A program made the translations under genes and the position numbers. The notes beneath the pieces were generated by a model. That model was not told the DNA's origin and made no database searches. It was given only the letters and a program-made list of their open reading frames with translations. Of a stretch of DNA of 64,000 nt, positions 24,074-34,721 are shown in pieces (position 1 is the first letter of the stretch; every line of letters starts with the position of its first letter). Source of the stretch: Centrapalus pauciflorus (lineage: Eukaryota; Streptophyta; Magnoliopsida; Asterales; Asteraceae); NCBI GenBank assembly GCA_020465985.1, contig JAANYP010000395.1:1-64000 (forward strand). Direction: 5' to 3'.

Positions 24074-25652
24074 GACAGCTTAGGGAACTTTTGTATGTTC
24101 TCTAGTTTTGTGTCTCTCATGGAGCCAAAGAAAGTGGATGAAGCACTTAATGATACCAATTGGATCACTGCCATGCAAGAAGAACTCAATCAGTTTGAGA
24201 GAAACAAGGTATGGAAGCTGGTCCCTGCTCCTAAAGGTAAAACTATAATTGGCACTAAATAGGTTTACAGGAAGAAGATGGATGAGCAAGGACATGTCAT
24301 TAGAAATAAGGCAAGACTTGTTGCTCAGGGCTATAGACAGGAGGAAGGCATTGACTACGATGAAACATTTTCTCCTGTGGCCAGGCTAGAGGCAATTCGT
24401 TTGTTTCTAGCCTACGCTGCTCATAAGAGCATGAAGGTATTTCAAATGGATGTGAAGAGTGCATTTTTAAATGGAAAGCTGCAAGAGGAAGTTTATGTCA
24501 AGCAGCCTCCAGGTTTTGAAAATGAACATCATCCAGGTTTTGTCTATAAGTTGGACAAAGCTCTCTATGGTCTAAAACAAGCCCCTAGAGCCTGGTATGA
24601 CACTCTTACTGATTTCCATATGAGCAATGGGTATTCCAGAGGTAAAGTGGATACCACACTGTTCATAAAGAAAGTGAAGTCTGATATTATGCTTGTTCAA
24701 ATCTATATGGATGACATAATATTTGGTTCTACTAATGAACAATTATGCAAGAATTTTTCATTACTCATGAAATCCAAATATGAAATGAGTATGATGGGAG
24801 AACTTACTTTCTTTTTAGGATTACAGGTTAAACAAACCTCAATTGGAATTTTTATAAATCAAAGAAAGTATACTTTAGATCTATTGAAAAAGTTTAAATT
24901 TGATCAAAGTTCTCCTATTAAAACCCCAATGGCAACCAATGTAAAATTGGATGCAGATGCCAGTGGCAAAGTTGTTTCAGTAACAGCTTACAGAGGCATG
25001 ATTGGGAGCTTGCTGTACTTAACTGCTAGTAGACCTGATATTATGTTTGCTACCTGTTTATGTGCTAGTTTCTAAGCTGATCCAAAGGAATCACATCTAG
25101 CTGCTGTGAAAAGAATCTTCAGATACCTTAAGGGTACACCAGGGTTGGGTCTTTGGTATCCCAAAGACTCAAGCCTTGAACTAACAGGTTATTCAGATTC
25201 TGATTTTGCAGGTTGCAGGCTAGACAGGTAAAGCACAACCAGGTGGATGTCAACTCCTTGGTGGTAAGTTGATAAGTTGGTGTAGCAAGAAGCAGAATTC
25301 AGTTTCTACTTCTACTGCTGAAGCTGAGTACATTGCTGCTGGAAGCTGCTGTGGGCAGATTCTGTGGATGCAGCATCAGCTTGAAGACTATGGACTTGTA
25401 CTTAGGAAAACTCCTATTCTGTGTGACAATACAAGCGTCATAGCTATTTCCAACAATCCAGTGGTTCACTCCAGAACAAAACATATTGAAGTCAGACATC
25501 ACTTTATCATAGATCACATTCAGAAAGGTACTGTGGAGGTAAGTTTTATTTCCATTGATGAACAGCTTGCAGACATTTTCACCAAACCTCTTGATGAAAA
25601 CAGGTATAATTACCTTGTCAGCAAGTTGGGCATGTTAAACAAAAGTGACTAA
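24074..25652 (+). pseudogene. pol: Sirevirus E1 pol, reverse transcriptase and RNase H part
   Basis: Copia reverse transcriptase motifs are present: KARLVAQGYRQEEG, FQMDVKSAFLNGKLQEEVY, ALYGLKQAPRAWY and the catalytic IYMDDIIFGS (YMDD instead of the YVDD of E2). RNase H follows with STAEAEYIAAGSCC, LCDNTSVI and the closing QLADIFTKPLD. Stops lie at 24260-24262 (TAG) and 25073-25075 and near 25231. A one-base insertion at about 25241 shifts the RNase H frame relative to the RT. The copy is dead. Confidence 0.9.
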
Positions 25653-26340
25653 GTGTCCTTAATGTTCTAAGACTTTATATGTTTCACACTGCTCAAGTTC
25701 TTTCAGAACAGCTTAGACAGAACAAGCTATGCATGTTCTATACTTAGCCGTTTTCTGCAAAACTTGAACAGCTTGAGCATATAACAGGTTTGACAAATAA
25801 CAGCTTATCTGTCAAGCCTGATCTGATGATCAAACCTCCACCCTGCTCACTCTCTCAATCTATCATACAAGGCATTGTCTTGTAACCTGATCAGCTATTG
25901 AACACAACCTGTTCTTACATAGCTGAACAGGTTGAAGGAACAGCTTGGAGAGTGAACAGCTTGTGATGACCCTGCTCATCACAGGTTTGACCATCATCTT
26001 GGACTATCAGTTTAATTACCTTTCCAAACAATTAAGTTACTTAATTTTTGTTTTTATTTAACTTAATTACTGCGGATAATGTGGGTTTCGTGTGTTAGTG
26101 ATTAAAAAGGGCTCAAGTGGTCTGACAAACGGTCTGACATGGACAACCGTTCCGTTTTCCGTTAACGACCTTTTCAAATCAACCGCCCAAATGTTTCTCT
26201 CTCATACCCACTCACATTCAAATCCTATAAATACCCCCTACTGTTTCATCTTCGTCTTCCTCACTACTTCCATAAACCTCCTAAGAACCCTAAAAATCGA
26301 CTAAGTGTCTTGTGCTTCTGCTACTCTCACTACTTCCCAA
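25653..26340 (+). other. Sirevirus E1 spacer between pol and the third ORF
   Basis: Non-coding. The first half is crowded with GAACAGCTT, AACAGGTTTGA and AAGCTGTTC-type words in both orientations, also abundant in the LTRs. The second half has an AT-rich stretch, AACCGTT and CCGTTAAC words, the TATAAATA box at 26226-26233, and a C/T-rich leader running to the ATG at 26341. E2 has a closely matching spacer at 45721-46408 on the minus strand. Confidence 0.75.
26226..26233 (+). promoter_or_regulatory. Candidate internal promoter TATA box for the E1 third ORF
   Basis: CCTATAAATACCC, followed by a pyrimidine-rich, CTTCC-containing leader, with the ATG 108 bp downstream of the box. E2 keeps the same box at the same spacing (minus strand, 45835-45828). 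Promoter activity is inferred from position and conservation only. Confidence 0.55.
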
Positions 26341-26859
26341 ATGGCTCACAGAAACAATCCCTTTCTACCAGTATTTGTTGGTGATGATGTACAGAAACAC
26401 TCATCAGTCACCACAATGCTCACATTGAAACCCACTAACTACATTGCCAACCTCGCAATCCCCAAAAACTATGTGGGAAAAGGCTATGACCAGATGGTGA
26501 AGTTTTTGAAAGTTCATCCGTTGAACTACGCCATGACTGCAACTCCTGGTATCCTGTACCAGGAGATGGTGTATGAGTTCTGGTACACCTGTGCCTACAA
26601 CCCAGATACCAAAGTCATCAAGGGCACCATACTCAATGGGACTCAGACCATTGAGATCAACACTCGTCTGCTCAGGGAAGTTCTTCGACTCCCTGTGGTT
26701 GAACAATATGATCAGCCACATCCTGAAGATGAACGGATGAAGAATCTGCTGCACTTATGTGGTGTAGCAGAACCAAAAGTTGGAGCAACGCTGTTCAGAA
26801 AGGATTTGTCTCCTACTTACAGCTTCTTATTCGCCTCTGTGGTAATGTGCTTCAGCAGC
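26341..26859 (+). pseudogene. Sirevirus E1 third ORF, N-terminal part (split by Athila)
   Basis: The ATG at 26341 (MAHRNNPFLPVFVGDD) is chosen because E2 has the same ATG context; an upstream GTG frame has no support. The domain contains YQEMVYEFWYTCAYNP and GTILNGTQTIEINTRLLRE, resembling the plant 'putative transposon protein' domain pattern (xEFYxN ... V.GxxIxxS...I). It is cut at codon 173 by the Athila-type LTR. The duplication GCAGC (26855-26859 and 41666-41670) marks the insertion, and coding resumes at 41666. No transmembrane segment is seen. Function unknown. Confidence 0.8.
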
Positions 26860-27954
26860 TTGATGCGAGTGTCGTTAACCCGTCAAAAATACCACTAAAT
26901 ACCTTAGAAGCTAGGGTAAGTAGGGATCGTATCCACAGAGAGCGAGAGGTTAAATGCACGTATTCGAGCGACTAGCGTTGTAAAATAATTAATTTAAAGA
27001 GATTGATTGGTTTGTAAAAAGGTGATTGCTTAATTTATAAAATTAATTACTTACGAAATTTGTAAAAAGAAAACTTAATGAAATTGTTTGATTGAATAAA
27101 GTACGAGGATAACCTTTCCCGGATTCCACACTTAGCTTTGTATTTAAGTTATGAAAACGATATAAAGATTACATAGACATAATCTTTGTGATAATTATTA
27201 TTAGAATTCGTTACGTGATCTTGGGCGTAGCGCGTGATACGTTTGATTACTCGTCTTAATTAAATAATTAACTCGACACGAATAATAAAATATCAACGAA
27301 CTATCTTGCGAAACGCAACAAAACAAATAACAATCATTCGTTCACAATCTAAAGATAAATAATAAAACCATGCAAACATAAAGTAATCGTTCATAAAATA
27401 AATCACTTAGCGATGTGCTTCCTCCGAGAATGATTATGATGAGACTAGCCGAACATTGTTAGTGCAATGCTCAAGAGTTGTGTGTCCATCTTCGTAGCTT
27501 GACTCGTGTGCTCTTCGTACTCGTGTTCGCTCAAATGGGGTCCTTCTCCTTAGCTTTTCTCTCCAAAAAACGATGCTTTCCTCAGAACTATGACTTTGTA
27601 TTTATAGGAAAAGCTGGAAAAACCCTAAAAACGGCCGTCTATTATTTTAATGGGCTGGGCGCAGCCGTAGGCGCAGGCCTGCGCCCCCCCCACCCCTGCG
27701 CCTGTCTGTAAAATCCGTATTTTTGTGAATTAATTTCTTCTTGCGAACACTTGGTCTGGGCGCAGGGCTGCGCCCCCCTCTGCGCCTGGCTCTGAAATTT
27801 CGTCCTTTTTTCGCCAATTTAGACCGGATTTTGTTTACCTGTACAAGCACAAAATTTATTCAATAGTAGCACATTCTATGACATTTTCTTACTAAAAACA
27901 ACTCTTTTAGGCTTAATAAACATGATAAATTATAACCCGATCAAACTTCCCCAA
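26860..27954 (-). mobile_element. 3' LTR of the Athila-type element
   Basis: A 1095-bp LTR, nearly the same as 40583-41665. On the minus strand it reads TTGATCGGGTT ... CACTCGCATCAA. U3 holds the perfect 16-bp palindrome GGCGCAGGCCTGCGCC (27670-27685) and, about 60 bp further along, the TATA box CTATAAATAC (27607-27598). A plus-strand frame of about 77 codons across this region is antisense and spurious. Confidence 0.9.
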
Positions 27955-27967
27955 CTTAACCCTTGAT
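27955..27967 (-). promoter_or_regulatory. Polypurine tract of the Athila-type element
   Basis: On the minus strand AAGTTGGGGAAGT directly precedes the 3' LTR. The same core word recurs inside the element at 30798-30809, 31852-31863 and (one base off) 34417-34428. Confidence 0.8.
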
Positions 27968-28840
27968 CGTCCCGAGCAAGCAACGAAAATCAGACTTTTA
28001 AAACATCGGGTTTATCAAGCGTGAAAGACATAATCAACTTATTTAAACAAACTCTAGCCTTCATAACATCACAAAAAATCAAAGACACGAACAAAATTTA
28101 TTTCAGATATATCGTGATGTTTTTCGAATGGTTGTTCAAAAATTCCTCACCACTATTATCCTTTTAGCTCAAGGTTATAGAATTGAATTCACGTGGGTCA
28201 TTGGACCATCTTTTTCCTCGATGCATGATTATAGATACAGGTTTTTTCTTCTTTTCTTTTCGTTTTAGTCTTTTTCATGCAATGTTTCTATTTTTTCGTT
28301 CAAGTTTAACATAGCTTTCTAAATGATCCGTGTAGCAGGATTTGGGTCAGCCACTCCCAGACCAGTTGGCCTTAGGGGACTAGGCATGATGGTACCCTTC
28401 AGACTTAATCTCCTGAATCAACTAGGCCACACTTGAATTGAGGCTCTATTCGTGTTCGCTTCCTCCCCCTTATTGCATGAATAAGTAGCGGCTATTGGAA
28501 TCCTTGTTATTCATCACTCGCTACAACATAATATATCCTACTTCAAACCCGGTTCACTTCCTTGGTTTTAAGCGTCTATGACTCTTTGTGTTATATTTAA
28601 ACTCATATAATTACATCTTTTTGCTTGAAACCGACCTAACTAACATCATCATTTTTAAGTTGCACGCTCAACTACAAAGATTTATAGGGTAACTTGATCA
28701 GATCTTTTTACGGCTCGCTTTTCACATAATATTCTAAAAAGAAACACATTTATTCAAAATAACAATGCATGCAAAAACAAAACCATAATTGCAAAAATAA
28801 TAAATCATCCTACTTAAAGAAAGGGAACGGATGAACCTGA
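27968..28840 (-). other. Athila-type 3' untranslated region
   Basis: About 870 bp of non-coding, AT-rich sequence between the stop of ORF B and the polypurine tract. It contains T-rich runs near 28245-28300. No ORF or repeat that I can support. Confidence 0.6.
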
Positions 28841-30340
28841 CTACTGCGGTGGTGGTGGCGGTCCAAAGATACCAGCAAAGAATTCCCCAAAGGGATTTCG
28901 GTCTTCTTGCATGAGAGGTGCAGGCGGGTGTGTGTTCGCAGGGTGCACCACGCTGTCTCCTCGTGTCGTGGTGGGGACTCGAACATAGGCTGGGAAGTAT
29001 TGAGGAGTTCGATGCTCAATGTTCAGCCTTTCGAAATTCTGCCACTGATAGTCCTCGTATGGTTGATATGGCAACCCGACATTGTAGTTCATATGATCTC
29101 TCACCGCATCAGTGTACGCCCAGTGCTGCTGGTTGTAAAAAGCATTCTGATATGCTGACGCGCGCACACCTGTGTAAATCTCATCAATACGGCTTGTTTG
29201 GGTTTCCAACTCGTGCTGGAACTCATCCATCCTTCCAACCACATCCTCTTGAAAAGTACCCAAACGCAAGTTCATTGCGTCCAACCGTGCGATCACCTGA
29301 GACATATCATTGGCTCCTCCCGCTGCATGTACTCTCTCTGCCTGATGCTGATGGTAAGCCTCTGCTTCTTCTACGTCATATAGCTCTCGGTGCGTCTTTC
29401 CCGTGTCTGAGTCAAAGATTTCAAATCCTTGATCTGTTTGGCGCAGGGTGATGCTTTGTATCATAGCTGCTGTAATGACGGCGCCGGAGACTCCCCTTGG
29501 AACAGAGATGGGGGAAATTGCTGCCTGAGCCCTCAAAAACTCTGATATAATCCATCCGTGAGGGATTATTTTCCTCTCCCTCGTGTCATACATCGACCAC
29601 AGGTCGTTCATTACAATCCAAGTAAAGGAGAGGCTCGGCTATCCTGTCATCAGCGCATAAAGGATAGTTACCTCCTTGTGTCGAATATTTGTCAGATCAC
29701 TGTCTCTCGGAAGCACATTGTTGGTAACAATCTTGTGCAATACCTTCACCATGGGGCCAAGGTCACGCCTAGCGTATGCCGTATATCCAGCCGCAGCATT
29801 GTAGTCGATCTTCAATATCTCCGCCAACTTTGTGGTCCATTCACCCTCCCAAGTCCTATCTGTGAATGCTAGTTGCGCATCCGTCTTATATTCATAGTTA
29901 AAATTCCATGCTCCGTCCTCTCCAACACCGATATCAACTCCAAAAACCTCTCTCAAAGCTTGTGCGTTCATCGGAAACTCATGCCCATTTACACGACCTA
30001 TTAGTGTGAAATCGCCTCTGAATCGCCCTTCTTCGCGTCTTAATGTTGACATCCACTCTACAACCTCGTCATGATAGATATGCTCCCCTCCTAAATCTAA
30101 AACCGCCTCCCATCCTAAACGGTCGAAACATCTCACTACCCCGTAGTTTTCAAATTCGTCTTTCTTTACTCTCTTTTCCACTAATACTTTGCCTGAGAAC
30201 TTCTTTGTCATAAATAACTGCCGTCGTATGTTGGCCGGATGCTGTGACAGATAAAAGTCCGGGTTCCATTCTACCTTTGGTTGGGTTGAAGAACTGGCGC
30301 CTTCGCCTACACGTTGTCTTGTTCGGCGGGACATCTGCAA
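28841..30340 (-). pseudogene. Athila-type extra ORF B (third-ORF position, one in-frame stop)
   Basis: Read from ATG 30340, a ~500-codon frame interrupted by a single TAG at 29639-29641, with the frame unchanged across it (30340-29639, then 29611-28841). The N-terminal half carries CFDRLGWEAVLDLG, EWMSTLRREEGRFRGDF and RVNGHEFPMNAQALREVFG, paralogous to ORF A. The C-terminal half has a short probable coiled coil (ARLDAMNLRLGTFQEDVVGR) followed by a Tyr/Gln/Pro-rich tail ending in PPPPPQ. No signal peptide or membrane helix. The function is unknown; in Athila this position is called env-like. A TATAAAA on the minus strand about 625 bp upstream may serve it. Confidence 0.75.
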
Positions 30341-31201
30341 TTACGATGACTTAAGTATATATATATAATTATAAAATTTTCAGGTCGTTCTAATTTCACA
30401 ATAAAGACCATAACTGATAGTTTGTGCAATAATCATATCATATGTAACACAAGGATGCATAATTTATTCATATCAAATTAAACACATTGTCACATTTAAC
30501 AAATTAAGCAAATTGTACAAAATAGCAACGAACTTTTCGGAAATTGACTAGCATGCTTTTTTTTTTTCTTAATCGTAACCATAATTTCACTTAATACTCT
30601 ACTTTATATGAAAGCACTAAAATTATCCTTTATAATTGGCCATGCAAAAAGTCAATCTAAAAGTCAAAATCAACCTCAAAACTCCATTAAAGCTTAGTTG
30701 TTCAAGAATGGTGGAATTTCGTACCTTGCTTTTGATGAAAGATGAATAAAGAGTTGAATCTAACTTTGTAGTGGATAAGTTCCTAGCTTGAATTCCCCTT
30801 CCCCAACTTGAGTTGAAAACTCAAGTTCTTTGCCAGTCCTTGCGTAATGTGAATGACTAGCTTGATTTCTAGTGTTTTTTGTATGCAAAAATGGGTTTTT
30901 ATGGTGAAAATATGTGAGTAAGATGAGGGAACCGTAAGGGGGGCGCAAGGGTGCTCCTTGTAGGGTTTTATAAAAAAATTTTCTATTTAAAATGGAGCAA
31001 AAACGGTCAGGCGCACCCCTGGGCGCAGGCCTGCGCCGGTGGCTGCGCTTGGGGGGCCTGTTCGGTTCAAAAATTTTTCATTTTTTCAGTTGGTTGGGTG
31101 CATGCTTGGTTTGATAATTTACATTTTTTCAATAAAAACTTACGATTAACTTACGATTTACAAGCATTTTCTTAACATCTTAACACATTTATGTGTTTCC
31201 C
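30341..31201 (-). other. Leader of ORF B with U3-like promoter features
   Basis: Non-coding. Going with the minus strand, it holds the palindrome GGCGCAGGCCTGCGCC (31022-31037), a TATAAAA word (30972-30966), a polypurine-like AAGTTGGGGAAG (30809-30798) and a perfect 10-bp hairpin AACTTGAGTT-GAA-AACTCAAGTT (30805-30827). The order palindrome then TATA copies that of the LTR U3. 31197-31201 (TTCCC) is one copy of the solo-LTR target duplication. Confidence 0.6.
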
Positions 31202-31846
31202 TGTTGGTACATCCCGTGTGACGATAGCAGTCTAAGTTGTCTTACATTGTGATTTAGCATATGTTTGATATATATGTTTATATATGGTTGATATTTATTA
31301 GTGTTTGTATGTTTGAACTTGATGTAACGTATTACAAGAAGTTCAAACATAAAGTACAAAGATAAATTCAATCATATGTAATATCGTAAGGTTCAACACT
31401 TAGTTGTATATGTCAAAGGCTAGATTCGAATTGCATAAGAGGATACATTCGAATCTGTGATAGATTCGAATGAGACCTTAGATTCGAATATAGGATAGAT
31501 TCGAGACTGTCATGTTGGACAGACTCAAATGGGCCTTGGGCCAGATTCGAGTCTGACCCACATCAGATTCGAATCAGGGTCTATAATTAGGGATAGACTC
31601 GAATGATTAAGAGACTTTTTGCAGAATTCGTGAGGAATTGAGCAAGAGGCGATCTCGAGTTTATCAGCTAGGTGAGTGCCGTTTCGGAGAGAATTAGTAC
31701 GTAGGATCGTTCGTGTGTCGTTCGTTCAGCGTCTAATAGTCTCCGTGTTTCCGTTGGTTGAGAGTTGTCCGTCTAACCGTCAACGAGGATCCCGCACTCG
31801 TTCTCGGATCCGCGTCTAGATAGATCTTGCAGTCGTAGACCTTACA
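31202..31846 (+). mobile_element. Solo LTR of the ~645-bp family, nested in Athila
   Basis: A 645-bp TGTTGGTACATCC ... GTAGACCTTACA unit with a perfect 5-bp duplication TTCCC (31197-31201 and 31847-31851). It resembles the copy at 11046 most closely (CATCCCGTG near the start). The TTCGAA-rich segment lies at about 31420-31605. It is younger than the Athila insertion. Confidence 0.9.
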
Positions 31847-32121
31847 TTCCCCTTCCCCAACTTTAAAGATTGTGTCGTCCCCGACACTAAGAGAGCTTAA
31901 AAATAAGTACATGAAACGAGTAATATGTGGATAGCTAAATAATTGCAAGTAGTAGGCCTAATAGTCATGTCAAGAAATTGTTTCAAAGTCTCATAGTCTT
32001 TGGTGCCAACATGAACACCGAGCACAAACTTGTTTATGGCCTATGGCCAATTACACAACCAAATTGTTTAAAAGTCAGGAACCATAGTGTTTGTTAATGG
32101 AGAATATGCGGACAAACGGGA
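31847..32121 (-). other. Spacer after ORF A with internal polypurine-like tract
   Basis: A short non-coding stretch downstream of ORF A. At 31852-31863 the minus strand reads AAGTTGGGGAAG, the same core as the true polypurine tract. The solo LTR inserted immediately beside it. Confidence 0.6.
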
Positions 32122-33420
32122 TCAATACTCATCGGGCGATGTCAAATGTGATGTACGGGCAGAGGTGGTGTAAGAACTTCGGCGGCCGACAGCCCGTTCC
32201 AGCTCCTCTACCCTCGATTGGAGGCTAGAGAGCCAACGGGAGTGAGCTCCCACCGAAATTCCGTGGACATTGAAATTGTACTTTAGCTTGTCCACCTCCA
32301 TGAGAACTGCTTTGTTTGCTGCAAGTAATCCCTCAACCGCGTCTTTGATGGCGGTGAGTCGTGCTTCCAAGACATCCTTCTCCGACGGGTGAGATTGTGA
32401 CGGTCCGCCCTTTTCGGTCTTCTCCTCACATAGCCGTGCTTTTCCTTTGTCCAGAGTCCGCTCATACCGATAAAAGGAGCGAGTTGCAGGGATGATTGAG
32501 ACGGTGCCGTGGGCTGGGTCCCTAATCAGAAAGGTGCCAGAAACTTGCTCAAACGTTAGGCCTGCCATGGTATGTCTAGTAAACCACACATCATTTGGTC
32601 CTAATAACCGTGGGCTAGCTCCTTCCGAGATGACTCCCATGTTGATAAACAATTCACTGAGCATACTACCGTAAGGGATTTCCATCTGTGATTTTGAGAG
32701 GGTCGCTTCCCAGATAGTTTGCATCATGATATAGGCAAGGGAGATGGCAGGTTTTCCAGTAATCAAGGCATGAATGAGTATGACCTCTCATGTCCGAACG
32801 GCAGTGGTGTTAGAAGATCGTGGTAGGATATTGAAGACAATAATTTTCCACAATACTTTTGCCCATGGGCGGAGATCACCTCGATAGTACTTTGAATAAA
32901 CCCTAGCTTGCTCGATAGTAAGATTGACTACTTCTGTCAGTTTCTTAGCCCATCCCTCTGAATGTCGTAACACACCGCTCGATAGATCTTGTTCCGTCCA
33001 AAATTCCCTCGCTACCGGTATCTCAGTATCAAAATCAAAGTAGTCACACAATTCCGTCCTAGAAATTATAACTTCCTTCCCATTAATACGTCCTCGCAGT
33101 TCGAAGTCATGTTCCACGTCCCCCTCTCTCCGAATGAGAGTTGTCATCCATTCATAAATCTCGGTTTCATGAACATAAGGGGTCTCGATTTGTAAAGCCC
33201 CCGACCACCCTATGCGATCAAAACTCTCTATAATCCCAAAGTTTTTAAAGTCCGATTCTTTCAAAGTCTTTTCGATGAAAAAGTGAGTGGGTGGTTCGGA
33301 AACCAGTGGTGATGATGGGGGTGAGGGATACTCGATATTAATCGGAATTGGTGTGTGCACGCGCATGCGTGGGGTGCGGGTGATACGTCGACGAGAGTTT
33401 CCTGCGAATTGCTGTGACAT
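32122..33420 (-). pseudogene. Athila-type extra ORF A (paralogue of ORF B, one in-frame stop)
   Basis: Read from ATG 33420, a 433-codon frame interrupted by one TGA at 32788-32790, with the same frame on both sides (33420-32788, 32766-32122). It shares with ORF B the block ESFDRIGWSGALQIE, EWMTTLIRREGDVEHDF and RINGKEVIISRTELCDYF, then DLRPWAKVLWKIIVFNILPR and ALITGKPAISLAY. The C-terminal part has a heptad-like helix (VEGLLAANKAVLMEVDKL, then LSSLQSRVEELERAVG). No signal peptide or membrane segment. Divergence from ORF B is large, so the duplication is old. Function unknown. Confidence 0.75.
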
Positions 33421-34721
33421 CTATGCACATATAGCAAAGAGAAACGGAATTTAGCACAAATAAATGCACACGATGGCACACAAGCATGTTAATCTCGATG
33501 GAGTCCGAAGAAACCGGTGAGAAACACATAAATGTCAAGTGCAACGTACTCCACAGAGGCGCAATTAATTCAATGCAATGACCATTCTCCATGAATTTGT
33601 TGCATGTGCATGAAAGATGATGGTTACGTGGCATGGCAACATTTCGTACATGTCGTGAAGTGCATGATTATGAGCGACAACTAGGACGATTAAAAGCACG
33701 AATCATGCAACTGTGAGAGAATAACATTTGCACACTGATTTTAGCAAGACAAGTGAAAATTCTAAACTTAACAACATCAAGATGGTGAAGCTTCTAAGCA
33801 CCTTGCAGTGAGTAATTTCTAGAAATCAAAAATTAGGAATAAAAGAGAAACTCATGAAATGCACTTATTCCTAAGAATTTCTACTCACTAGCAACATCGT
33901 AGGTAACTAAACACTTTATATCTTAGTAATTTCGAATCTAGGGCAGAATGCAAGAACTTATCATTTCCATGAGAGAGTAGCATTTCTTGCTCTAAAATGT
34001 AAAATAAGGAAGAAAAACAACTTACATTGGTGAGATGATCAAAGGAAGAGTGCAAATCAACAAGAGTTTCCACGTTGCAGAAGGATTGGGAGCAAAAAGT
34101 AGGTCAAAATTCAGTGTTCTTGAGAAGAAATGAAGAAAATGAATTGAGAAAGGGTTTAAAACCGCTGGGATGCATCGGGTCGCAGGCGCAGGCGCACCCC
34201 TGCGCAAGCCGGTGCGCTTGGGGCGCAGCGCGGGGCGCAGGCCTGTGCTGGCCGGTGCACTGCTCTGCTGCCAGGCGATTTTTGTGTGTGCTGTTTGTAG
34301 AGTTTGGTCCCCCCAAAAACTAACGAATGACGTACAATGTACCGAATTTTCTTCTCTTTTTGTCCAAATTTTCATTGTTCTTCGGCTTGGGATTTACAAC
34401 TTCTTGATGGGTAATTTTTCCCCAACTTAGTTGGTTGCGATATGTACCATCTTATTATAGGATGACTTATTATTTGGCTAAATATTCTATAAGAGCGACA
34501 AACTAAGGCATATTAAAATCTAAAAATAAAAACACACTTTCGTGGTGAAAACGATTGCACTTAGCATGTGCAACAAGCCTTTAAACCCCTCGGTAACCCG
34601 AGTAGACGAGTTATAGTCTCGTGAGGGTTTCTAGGGAACACACCCACAAAGTTCACTGGATTGCCTTCCAGGAAGCGCTAAGTTTAATGTCTTCAGCCAG
34701 ACCTTTTGGAGCTTTTAATAT
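33421..34721 (-). other. Non-coding region between pol and ORF A with U3-like features
   Basis: 1.3 kb without a supported gene. Following the minus strand from pol, it holds a polypurine-like word (34428-34417), then a GC-rich block with repeated GGCGCAGG/CTGCGCC words (about 34260-34185, including an imperfect version of the 16-bp palindrome). A TTTTAAACCC word (about 34162-34153) is a weak TATA candidate. The rest (33421-34080) is AT-rich leader. Short frames over the GC-rich block are by-products of the repeats. Confidence 0.6.

Noticed and set aside
27478..27711. A frame conserved in both Athila LTRs (also at 41138-41449)
   Set aside because: It is antisense to the element, and matching is expected from recent LTR identity. 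It ends inside the GC-rich palindrome block.
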